A stretch of DNA of 21,438 nucleotides. Source: a virus. The stretch is from the IMG/VR virus record IMGVR_UViG_3300025652_000668, positions 1 through 21,438 of that record. One strand, written 5' to 3'. How positions within the stretch are numbered: position 1 is the stretch's first letter; every line of letters starts with the position of its first letter. Of the stretch, positions 1 through 6,380 are shown piece after piece. The translations under genes and the position numbers were made by a program. The notes beneath the pieces are model-generated. The model made no database searches, was not told where the DNA came from, and saw only the letters and a list, made by a program, of their open reading frames with translations.

Positions 1-141
1 GTCAGGGTTATTCAAACCCTCAAGGTGAAACTTGACAGCCTGACGGGGGTCTACAATCTCTGGGGGTCTCTCCCAAGGGTAGTTCTTTGGTTCGTCGGTG
101 AGGCTTTGGCCGGGGATAGGGGCGTCAAAAACGTTAGCCAT
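1..141 (-). CDS. Partial structural-type protein, N-terminal 47 codons
   Basis: This is the start of a gene cut by the left window edge. The readable product begins MANVFDAPIPGQSLTDEP and continues with a Pro/Trp-rich stretch (YPWERPPEIVDPRQAV), then a helix-like segment before the edge. The start is well supported: a GGAGG ribosome-binding sequence lies about eight bases upstream of the ATG, in the 55-bp gap after the lytic transglycosylase gene. The opening resembles, from memory, the N terminus of virion-associated proteins in marine tailed phages. I cannot confirm this without a search and do not assign a function. The position at the end of the structural and lysis series fits a virion or assembly protein. 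Confidence 0.7.
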   Translation of the reverse strand, partial: MANVFDAPIPGQSLTDEPKNYPWERPPEIVDPRQAVKFHLEGLNNPD

Positions 142-196
142 TAGTATTCCTCCAAGGATCGTCTAGCTTTTACTTTGTGGTTAGGCATTTTATTCT

Positions 197-931
197 CTAC
201 TTCTGGCGGGCGTAGTAGCTGTTGATACTGCGGACAGTAATAGGTCCATCCCCTTTTTCTCTCCAACCAGGGTTTTGCTTCCATGCTGCTGTACTCTTGC
301 CGTAGATAATAGCCTCTGGCTCTCTGTTAGCAAAAGCAGGTGCTGCTTGCATAATACCTAGCCTGTTCTTATTAGAGTAAGACCACCTGTCAAGGTACTT
401 ATCATACAGATCCACCTGTTGAGAAGGACTCATCTTCTTAATATCGCTGGTACTATAACCAAGTTCTTTCGCTGAGGCTGGCATAAGCTGGAAGAGTCCA
501 GTAGCCCCGCTCTTATTCTGTGCAGTAGGTTTAAAACCTGACTCCCCTTGAATAATCTTGTATATCTCGCTGGTGGAAATCCCACGTTTTTCAGCTAGTT
601 TTTCGACACTAGCTACAAACTCAGGGTCAGACTTTAATGGGCCTGAAGGGCTGTATGTACCTTCAAATTCAGTTGCATAACGAGCCTCAGGTCTTAGCGA
701 ATCTTCAGGGGCCTGATCAGAGCTAGACATAGGACTGCGCGTTTCACGGATAGTTTCACCCATCTGCGTGAGGTAAGATTCAATCTCGCTAATGTCCTGC
801 TCGAAGTCGTTCTTGATAAGGGACTCCTCCTGAGACATAAGCCCAGAGGTACGCCTACGAGACCCAGACGCTGTAGCGGATTGTGTTATTGAGTCCGCAA
901 TAGAGGAACCTGTCTGTGTGTTGTTTTCCAT
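197..931 (-). CDS. Lytic transglycosylase (SLT-type lysozyme domain)
   Basis: The product (244 aa from the chosen start) carries a lytic transglycosylase domain over about residues 105-205. Its motif is QGESGFKPTAQN followed by GATGLFQLMP. The Glu of GES, near residue 130, matches the catalytic acid of the SLT/goose-lysozyme-like fold. Such enzymes cleave the peptidoglycan MurNAc-GlcNAc bond, forming anhydro-MurNAc. In podoviruses they either open a local hole during DNA entry (as in the T7 gp16 N terminus) or help lysis. The first 100 residues are Ser/Thr/Glu-rich and look disordered; no signal peptide is seen. A longer in-frame start at 1024 would overlap the upstream gene by 56 bases, so I chose MENNTQTG. 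Its ribosome-binding site is weak (AGACAGG, rather far upstream). Location beside a large internal-core-like protein favours a virion-borne entry role. This is inference. Confidence 0.85.
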   Translation of the reverse strand: MENNTQTGSSIADSITQSATASGSRRRTSGLMSQEESLIKNDFEQDISEIESYLTQMGETIRETRSPMSSSDQAPEDSLRPEARYATEFEGTYSPSGPLKSDPEFVASVEKLAEKRGISTSEIYKIIQGESGFKPTAQNKSGATGLFQLMPASAKELGYSTSDIKKMSPSQQVDLYDKYLDRWSYSNKNRLGIMQAAPAFANREPEAIIYGKSTAAWKQNPGWREKGDGPITVRSINSYYARQK

Positions 932-968
932 TGTATATATTACAACCTGTCTAGTTAAAACTTTTCGT

Positions 969-3131
969 CTATTGTAGTTTGAATCCGAATAGCGAACCGC
1001 CACCAGCCAAGTAGTCAAGGCCACCCTTAAGTAACGTAGCTGTCAGTTGGCCCTTACCCATTGAATCAGCGTATGCAGCTTTCTGTTCTCCAGATAGTTC
1101 TTGTAATAGGATAGAAGAAATACGATCCGCAGCACTCTCCGCAGAAGCATACGCAAAACTCATGACGTCTCGCTCTCTTTGCCAGTAAGCGTCTAGGTTA
1201 GTCTGAGTTAGATTATACTTGCTCTTAGCGTACAACAAATTACTCTCGTTCTGCGCTGCTTGGTTAAGGGTTGCAGCGTTCTGACGCCACTGTGCGTTAG
1301 CTTGTGCTACTACAAGACCATTCTGTGCATTAAACATGGCACGCTGGTTTGTAAGCTCAGAGTTGTACTGTCTCATGGCGTTTACAGTATTGGCGTTGAA
1401 TTGTTTCATAGCGTTAGTTTGCGAGGCGTTAAACTGTGAAGTCTGACTTCTAAGCCCAGCGAAGTACTGATTCGTCTGGTTCTCGCTAGCAGCGTTAAAC
1501 TGTGCAGCGGCATTCTCTGCAGCTTGATCTGTAAACAAAGCTTGAATTGTCTGCTGAGACTTAAAGAGGGACGTCTGCTGCTCATTAGCCAAGTTCTGCA
1601 TGTCCATCTGCAAGAAGTTCTGAGCATTCTGCACAGCTGCCTGTTGGCGGTTGTTAAGGTTAGCCATATCTAAGTTCGACAACGCTGCTGCTTCTGCCAT
1701 AACCATAGCTTGACTGTTAGATAGGTTAGCGAGGTTCATCGTGTTAGCTGCACGCGCGTTCTCTAGTGCTATGTTTTGCTCAGCACTAAAGTTCATATTA
1801 GCTATGTCACCAATACGTGCTGAGTTAGCTACACGTGCTTGAAAGGCTTGATCAAACTCCTGACCCATGAATGTAGCACGTTGTTGCGCCGCTAGCATAG
1901 CACGTTGCTGGCGGTTTGTCAAGTTCTGAGACTCAAACTGTGCAGTGGTCTGTGCATCCATCTGAGCGATAGGTAGTGCAGATTCCATAGCAGCTTGTAT
2001 AATAGCTTGACCCGCCATGCTGGACGCACCCAGACCTCGTGAAGCAAGCATCTGTGTAGCAGCACGCATAGAGCCTGCAGCCCAAGCAGGAGTCTCGCCA
2101 CCCTCAAACTGCTGCATAAGACCTTCTAGCTGGCCTTGTACTGTAGCCTGCTTAGTTGGGGTAGCCTCAGCTGCTTGTATTTGCTCCGTAAAGGCAGTGG
2201 CACTAGCAGCGTCAGCTACAGGATCAATGAGTTCACCTGTCTGTAGGTCTCTAGGCGCAGGAGCTACAACGTCAATAGATGTACCTTGTGCAGCCTCCAT
2301 ACCAGTTACAGAAGAGGTAGTTTGTTGTGCAGCTGTGACCTGCGCTTCGTCTGACACTGTACCTTGTGCAGCGGTAAGGTCATCAGTCACATCCTTTACA
2401 TCACTAGCAACAGAGGTGGAGTCATAAGTCGCGGGGTCAATTGTGTCTTGCTGATCCGCCAGCGCTGTGTTTTTTACTGTAGCAGCCTTCACTGTGGGTG
2501 CTTTTCCTGTGACTTGCCCAGCGCCCTTGGGTATAAGTTGATTCTTTTTTACTTCAAGGGTAGAAACGTCAGCAGGTTCAAGCTTCATATTCTCTGCTAT
2601 GAGTGCTTGATCCCGTTTGGCTTGATCCGTAACAAATGTATTTTCCTTTTTAGTATCCTTTTTATTGGAACGTTTATTCAGTTGCCCACCTGAAGGCTTA
2701 GTAGTAGTCTTAGGCTTAGTAGTAGTCTTAGGCTTAGTAGTAGTCTTAGGCTTAGTAGCAGCCTTCATAGCTCTCTCAGCTGCTGACATACTAGGGTACT
2801 GTACGCCGTTGTAGACATATACAGTCCGCTCGTCCCTGCCCCCGCTCACTGTTTTTGTGGTAATACCACCCCCAGCGTAGCCCTTAACAAAACCACCACG
2901 ATTCATAAGAGCACCCATAGCGGCTACCTTATTTCGTAGGCCTTCTGAGGCATTCATAAACGAACGTGCAGTGGCTACGTCATCGCCCTTAAAGCCATTC
3001 ATCTTAGCTAGTTTTACTAGTGCCACGTCTCCACCACTAGCGTAACCACTTACCATTTCTGTAGGTGAGTACACCCTTGAGCTACTCAAGCGCGTGGAAG
3101 GTATGAAGGAGTTGTACAGTGAGTTATTCAT
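969..3131 (-). CDS. Large Gln/Asn/Ala-rich virion protein, probable internal/ejected protein
   Basis: This 720-aa product has three parts. Residues 1-90 contain Gly-rich motifs (SGYASGGD, GGFVKGYAGGG) around a helical SFMNASEGLRNKV segment; such GGxxxGYxxGG motifs recur in marine phage proteins. Residues about 120-320 are low complexity and include a KPKTTT tandem repeat and a Thr/Ala/Val-rich linker. Residues about 330-690 are a long Ala/Gln/Asn-rich helical region with recurring patterns such as NLNNRQQAAVQNAQ and QFNASQTNAMKQFNAN, then a C-terminal GGLDYLAGGG tail. The gene sits between the fibre module and the lytic transglycosylase, where T7-like phages encode internal core proteins that are ejected into the host. 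That role is inferred from position and composition, not from a recognised domain. AGAGG lies eight bases before the ATG. Confidence 0.75.
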   Translation of the reverse strand: MNNSLYNSFIPSTRLSSSRVYSPTEMVSGYASGGDVALVKLAKMNGFKGDDVATARSFMNASEGLRNKVAAMGALMNRGGFVKGYAGGGITTKTVSGGRDERTVYVYNGVQYPSMSAAERAMKAATKPKTTTKPKTTTKPKTTTKPSGGQLNKRSNKKDTKKENTFVTDQAKRDQALIAENMKLEPADVSTLEVKKNQLIPKGAGQVTGKAPTVKAATVKNTALADQQDTIDPATYDSTSVASDVKDVTDDLTAAQGTVSDEAQVTAAQQTTSSVTGMEAAQGTSIDVVAPAPRDLQTGELIDPVADAASATAFTEQIQAAEATPTKQATVQGQLEGLMQQFEGGETPAWAAGSMRAATQMLASRGLGASSMAGQAIIQAAMESALPIAQMDAQTTAQFESQNLTNRQQRAMLAAQQRATFMGQEFDQAFQARVANSARIGDIANMNFSAEQNIALENARAANTMNLANLSNSQAMVMAEAAALSNLDMANLNNRQQAAVQNAQNFLQMDMQNLANEQQTSLFKSQQTIQALFTDQAAENAAAQFNAASENQTNQYFAGLRSQTSQFNASQTNAMKQFNANTVNAMRQYNSELTNQRAMFNAQNGLVVAQANAQWRQNAATLNQAAQNESNLLYAKSKYNLTQTNLDAYWQRERDVMSFAYASAESAADRISSILLQELSGEQKAAYADSMGKGQLTATLLKGGLDYLAGGGSLFGFKLQ
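2695..2757 (-). repeat. 18-bp tandem repeat, about 3.5 copies (KPKTTT)
   Basis: On the plus strand the unit ggcttagtagtagtctta occurs at 2695-2712, 2713-2730 and 2731-2748 without mismatches. A half copy follows at 2749-2757. It encodes KPKTTT repeats near residue 130 of the large virion protein. Identical copies at the DNA level suggest recent slippage expansion, so copy number may vary among relatives. Confidence 0.95.
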
Positions 3132-3208
3132 TAGGGGAACCTCTTAGTTCATCTTTTATCTCTGGAATAGAATTTGCGCCAATACACCTGAGCGTTGCCG
3201 TATAAGCT

Positions 3209-3463
3209 CTACTTATCCATGTTCATCCAGACTGCCCCAGCAATGAATACCAATACAGCTGTAGTTATTATACGTATTGTAGTAGACCATATAGACTTAC
3301 GTGTATCACGCCAGGCTTCAAGCAAGCTACGCATCTCAGTCATATCTTTATGTGCATTATCATCTAAAAGTCCGATAGATGCAAGAGCTTGTTTAGCCCC
3401 GCGACCAGCAGCACGATCAAGCATAGCCTCAAGTTCTTCAGTAGTCAACTTAATGTCTGACAT
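3209..3463 (-). CDS. Small membrane protein, DUF6127-like (possible holin)
   Basis: An 84-aa protein. The N-terminal two thirds are a charged helical region (LTTEELEAMLDRAAGRGAKQ, then LRSLLEAWRDTRK-type helices; the exact text reads EMRSLLEAWRDTRK). A single hydrophobic segment covers about residues 60-80 (IRIITTAVLVFIAGAVWM), followed by a short tail ending in DK. The pattern of xLDRAAxRGAxxAL, then LLDD and LLEAWRDxR, then a C-terminal membrane helix, matches my recollection of DUF6127 proteins, common in alphaproteobacteria and their phages. Location in a lysis-adjacent region and the single membrane segment would suit a holin or lysis accessory protein, but that is not shown by the sequence. 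AGAGG lies about nine bases upstream of the ATG. Confidence 0.75.
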   Translation of the reverse strand: MSDIKLTTEELEAMLDRAAGRGAKQALASIGLLDDNAHKDMTEMRSLLEAWRDTRKSIWSTTIRIITTAVLVFIAGAVWMNMDK

Positions 3464-3521
3464 GGATGGAGCCTCTTAGTGTTCTTATTCTGCTGCAGCG
3501 CTTACACGTGTTCCAGACGTA

Positions 3522-3650
3522 TTACACTGCCTCCAGCGCTGCTAGTCGTGTTTCAATAGTCGAAAGCGTTGATCATTATATGCGCTAACGAAAGATAGAA
3601 GCTCCGTATAACGAACACCCATGCGCGTCACTTCAACGCGATTTTAACAT
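3522..3650 (-). pseudogene. Frame-disrupted small gene (about 42 codons, two compensating shifts)
   Basis: The ATG overlaps the upstream gene's stop as TAATG, as at 9585 and 16193. The reading frame breaks within six codons (ATG TTA AAA TCG CGT TGA). The +1 frame then reads coherently as NRVEVTRMGVRYTELLSFV and SAYNDQR. After a second shift the original frame resumes as LSTIETRLAALEAV and stops at 3522-3524. Removing one A from the AAAA run and adding one C at CGCTTTCG would give an uninterrupted 42-residue product of exactly the right total length. The end looks like a short coiled coil (IETRLAALEA). Either a decayed gene, or two sequencing errors in a real one. The GVRYTELL plus coiled-coil ending vaguely resembles the C termini of chaperone-type tail fibres; that link is speculative. 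Confidence 0.55.
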
Positions 3651-3904
3651 TATTCAGTTGCTTGTGCAGCTACACGTGCAGCGTAAGCCGCCTTAACCTC
3701 GTCTGTGTGAACTGCGGCAGCTATCGCTTGGACTTCTGTACTTTCGCCTGTGATGTCGTCTGAAGGTGCAACGACACGGCGTGAGAAGCTACGGCTAATC
3801 TCTACACCGTCACGTTCGATGACGACTGCGGAGCGAACCTGAATGTGTTTGTAGTCTCCGACAATCTCGATTTTGTCTTCAACTGTGCGTTCTGTAAGTG
3901 CCAT
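3650..3904 (-). CDS. Conserved-type hypothetical protein next to the tail fibre
   Basis: An 84-aa protein beginning MALTERTVEDKIEIVGDY, with a central beta-rich stretch (IQVRSAVVIERDGVEISRSF), a short Pro/Asp segment, and a C-terminal Ala-rich helix (VHTDEVKAAYAARVAAQ). I recall similar short proteins beside tail fibre genes in marine and other phages, always without a known function. There is no signal peptide and no membrane segment. A strong GGAGG sits six bases before the ATG, and a GC-rich hairpin lies just upstream at 3925-3940. Position between fibre and lysis genes suggests a fibre accessory or assembly role, but nothing in the sequence demonstrates it. Confidence 0.75.
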   Translation of the reverse strand: MALTERTVEDKIEIVGDYKHIQVRSAVVIERDGVEISRSFSRRVVAPSDDITGESTEVQAIAAAVHTDEVKAAYAARVAAQATE

Positions 3905-3924
3905 GATGGCCTCCTGTGTTTATC

Positions 3925-3940
3925 GTGGCGTTATTGCCAC
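3925..3940 (-). promoter_or_regulatory. 5-bp stem, 6-nt loop hairpin in leader
   Basis: The coding-sense strand reads GTGGC-AATAAC-GCCAC, a perfect five-pair stem with a six-base loop. It lies 20 bases upstream of the start of the 84-aa gene and 30 bases after the fibre stop. No U-run follows, so it is not a classical intrinsic terminator. Its geometry (loop starting AAT) recalls the leader hairpins at 13174-13189 and 21424-21438, but the flanking motif is absent. Confidence 0.5.
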
Positions 3941-3969
3941 CTGACTACCCTGCAATCCAGCAGAGTTGG

Positions 3970-6369
3970 TTATTCTTCGGTCATATATGTTCCAGTAATT
4001 CTACAAATATTGTCGTTGGAACCTGTGTTCAAAGCAGTTGTCGGAACATTCTCAGCGCTACCATCTGAAGTTGCCCTATACACTAGGTTTAACGTAGTTA
4101 CACTCTCTACCAGTAGGCCATAACTTGGGTGCTCGTTTAAAAATCCAGCTGAATAACACGGAAACGCAGCGACCCCCCCTTGGCTTGCATAATCGCTTGA
4201 AACAAATGGGAGACCTGATACTTGAAGGTTTCCTGATCCTTTGTTTGAAATTGCATCTGTCCTAATATTTATTTGGATATGAACTACTTTGCCAATTTTA
4301 GTATAATGCCCCTCATTACCAACTGTCGGATCGTAAGTAATTCCGCTTGGGTTTGTTCCTGTGCTTGTAAACGTTGGCGTAAAAGAGCCAGTTTCATAAT
4401 CGTCCAACGTATTAGCTGCTGAATAAACACCAGCAGCAGTGCCGAGGGTAACACCAGCAGGAATAATAGCATGACCGCTACTGTCGATGCGCATACGTTC
4501 TGCGCCAGAAGTTCCGAAAGAAAGATGCCCCAGTTGGACGTTACCTGCACCACCGTTGTTACTGGTGAGTAGTGGCTTAATGTAAGCCATTTCTTCATCT
4601 TCCCCGAAGCGGCCAGCGGCAAAGAATGCTATTTTATTACCAGCATCGGAAACGTTATTATTTGCAACAATGGCGATAGCAGTATTACCATTACCGTTTT
4701 GCAGCAGCGCATTACCGTTTGATAGGTGCAACATTTCATCTGGCGAACTCGTGCCAATCCCTACGTCACCGCTGCTGGTGATGCGCACAACCTCTGTTGC
4801 CCCTACCGTGCCGCTTGTGTTTGAGGTAGCACCTGTCATCCACCGATAGTACCCGCCAGTGGGCATTGTCTGGGTCAGACTTGTTCCCGTACCTAAGACT
4901 GCATTACCGCTAAGCACAAGGTCAGACGCCGCTGCTGAGTTGTGAGCCTGAATCTCCAAACCCCAACCTGCATTCTGCGCACCATCAACGTATAGTGCTG
5001 GCTCACCAGCGGTCCCGTTCGTGGCTGTGAGTTTGCCAGTAACGTCAACACCTGCGGAGGTGGTGGCGAGTTTTTGGACGCTGTCATAATACAAACGAAC
5101 ATCAGAGCCTGCATTAGCTTGAATCATTGCTTCAGAGTTTGCAGCATTTACTAAACGGAAGTTTTCTGCAAGAATCCGTAAATTACCCGTACCTTGGTGT
5201 GAAATATAACTATCAGACGCATCATGGTAAATCTGTAGGTCAGACCCAGTACCGAACACGGCTTTGCGGTTGTCGTCTAAGTTTATGTTTTGCTCTTCAT
5301 CAATATACAGGGAACGAGATAATGCACCGTCAGGTTTACTTGTAAGGAACTCTATTCGAGAACCCGCAACAGTAGCTGAGTAAGTATCAGTAGCATCAAT
5401 GTTAATACGAGCCTGTACTCCGTTACCCACACCACCTGCTGCAGTATTAGACGTAAAGTCAAGCCGACCAAGAGTTTCATTGCTAGTAAGTGTGCCCTGA
5501 TTGGATCTAATAGACAACGCAGTAACTACGTCATCCCCTGTACCTGTATGGCTTAGTGTAAGCCCAGAATCAGGGTTATGATAAAGCTCAACTTCGCTGT
5601 CCGCACCAAAGGTAATTTTAGCTGCATCACTGGTTAGGTTTAGGTCATTAGATGCCTCTACGTCACCTGTTACGTCAATGCCTGTGGCCGTGGTGGCGAA
5701 TTTCTCTAAGTTGTCGTAGTACAGAAAAACTGAACCATTCTGGTTGGCTACTAAGTAGTCATCCCCGTTGCTACTGTTTTGCAATTTAAGGTTTGCACCA
5801 CGAAGCAACAGGCTCCCAGTGCCAACATCATCAATATAACTATTAGACCCATCATGGTAAATCTGCAAATCAAGCCCGTCACCAAAGGTAGCCTTATCAG
5901 TGTCACCGAAGTTTAAATCTGTAGCGTCCACAGAAATAGCACCATTACCATTAGCACGAAGGTTTAAGTTACCATTTGTGTCTGTGGTAGTAATAGTATT
6001 ACCATTTAGGGAAAGGTTATCTACAGTAAGCTCCGCCAAACCCGTAACACTACCGCCGTCAATGTCAACAGAATCAAGGTAAGCTGTACCGTCGATGTAT
6101 AGGTCTTTAAACTCCAGTAAAGAAGTACCCAGGTCAACCGTGTTGTCTGACTTGGGGCGAAGAACCGTAGCTGTAACTACAATATCCTGCGCTGGTCCAA
6201 CCTTTTCGATAGGCGCACCTTCACCATCAGTACCATCATGGGTGTGGCCTGTTGTGTTATCAAAGGCAGATTGCAGGCCATCAAATTCTAAATCTAGATC
6301 TGAAGCATTAATGATGTTACCATCAGAAATGTTGTCTGATGTATCCTTACGTGTGTACCCTGTACCCAT
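3970..6369 (-). CDS. Tail fibre protein (receptor-binding candidate)
   Basis: A 799-aa fibre. Residues 1-100 form a virion-attachment-like head (TGHTHDGTDGEGAPI, then VDLGTSLLEFKDLYIDG). Residues about 100-450 hold beta-repeats typical of marine phage fibres, with two clearly related copies of KATFGDGLDLQIYHDGSNSY ... FLYYDNLEKFATTATGIDV. Residues 500-650 contain a GDVGIGTSSPDEMLHLS segment and a beta-helix-like stretch. Residues about 660-799 form a C-terminal domain (GSFTPTFTSTG, then HYTKIGKVVHIQINI, then SGNLQVSGLPF), a pattern known from receptor-binding ends of podovirus fibres. No C-terminal S74 intramolecular-chaperone signature is visible in this ORF. AGGA lies about nine bases before the start, and the gene begins 11 bases after the upstream tail tubular gene. 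Confidence 0.88.
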   Translation of the reverse strand: MGTGYTRKDTSDNISDGNIINASDLDLEFDGLQSAFDNTTGHTHDGTDGEGAPIEKVGPAQDIVVTATVLRPKSDNTVDLGTSLLEFKDLYIDGTAYLDSVDIDGGSVTGLAELTVDNLSLNGNTITTTDTNGNLNLRANGNGAISVDATDLNFGDTDKATFGDGLDLQIYHDGSNSYIDDVGTGSLLLRGANLKLQNSSNGDDYLVANQNGSVFLYYDNLEKFATTATGIDVTGDVEASNDLNLTSDAAKITFGADSEVELYHNPDSGLTLSHTGTGDDVVTALSIRSNQGTLTSNETLGRLDFTSNTAAGGVGNGVQARINIDATDTYSATVAGSRIEFLTSKPDGALSRSLYIDEEQNINLDDNRKAVFGTGSDLQIYHDASDSYISHQGTGNLRILAENFRLVNAANSEAMIQANAGSDVRLYYDSVQKLATTSAGVDVTGKLTATNGTAGEPALYVDGAQNAGWGLEIQAHNSAAASDLVLSGNAVLGTGTSLTQTMPTGGYYRWMTGATSNTSGTVGATEVVRITSSGDVGIGTSSPDEMLHLSNGNALLQNGNGNTAIAIVANNNVSDAGNKIAFFAAGRFGEDEEMAYIKPLLTSNNGGAGNVQLGHLSFGTSGAERMRIDSSGHAIIPAGVTLGTAAGVYSAANTLDDYETGSFTPTFTSTGTNPSGITYDPTVGNEGHYTKIGKVVHIQINIRTDAISNKGSGNLQVSGLPFVSSDYASQGGVAAFPCYSAGFLNEHPSYGLLVESVTTLNLVYRATSDGSAENVPTTALNTGSNDNICRITGTYMTEE
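5032..5274 (-). repeat. Fibre beta-repeat, second copy
   Basis: Residues about 366-446 of the fibre read KAVFGTGSDLQIYHDASDSY ... VRLYYDSVQKLATTSAGVDVTG. This matches the first copy (residues about 156-236) over the whole unit with moderate divergence. It is a duplicated structural module of the fibre shaft, not a DNA-level perfect repeat. Confidence 0.85.
5662..5904 (-). repeat. Fibre beta-repeat, first copy
   Basis: Residues about 156-236 of the fibre read KATFGDGLDLQIYHDGSNSY ... VFLYYDNLEKFATTATGIDVTG and align with the copy at residues about 366-446. A degenerate third partial unit (KITFGADSEVELYHNPDSG) follows near residues 251-269. The modules probably stack in a trimeric shaft. Confidence 0.85.
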
Positions 6370-6380
6370 TAGTCCGTTCC

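Noticed and set aside
370-396. TTGACA with a -10-like hexamer inside the transglycosylase gene
   Set aside because: Lies within coding sequence without an intergenic target; a chance match is likely.
932-1024. N-terminal extension of the lytic transglycosylase (31 extra residues)
   Set aside because: It overlaps the upstream gene's end by 56 bases, has no ribosome-binding site and an unconvincing sequence; MENNTQTG at 931 is the better start.
2017-2427. Plus-strand frame of 136 codons
   Set aside because: Antisense to the large virion protein; composition mirrors the Gln/Thr/Val codons of the real gene, and no ribosome-binding site is evident.
3542-3622. 26-codon frame starting MGVRYTELL as an intact gene
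   Set aside because: No ribosome-binding site, and coherent coding sequence lies both before it and after it in another frame; better seen as the middle part of the frame-disrupted gene.
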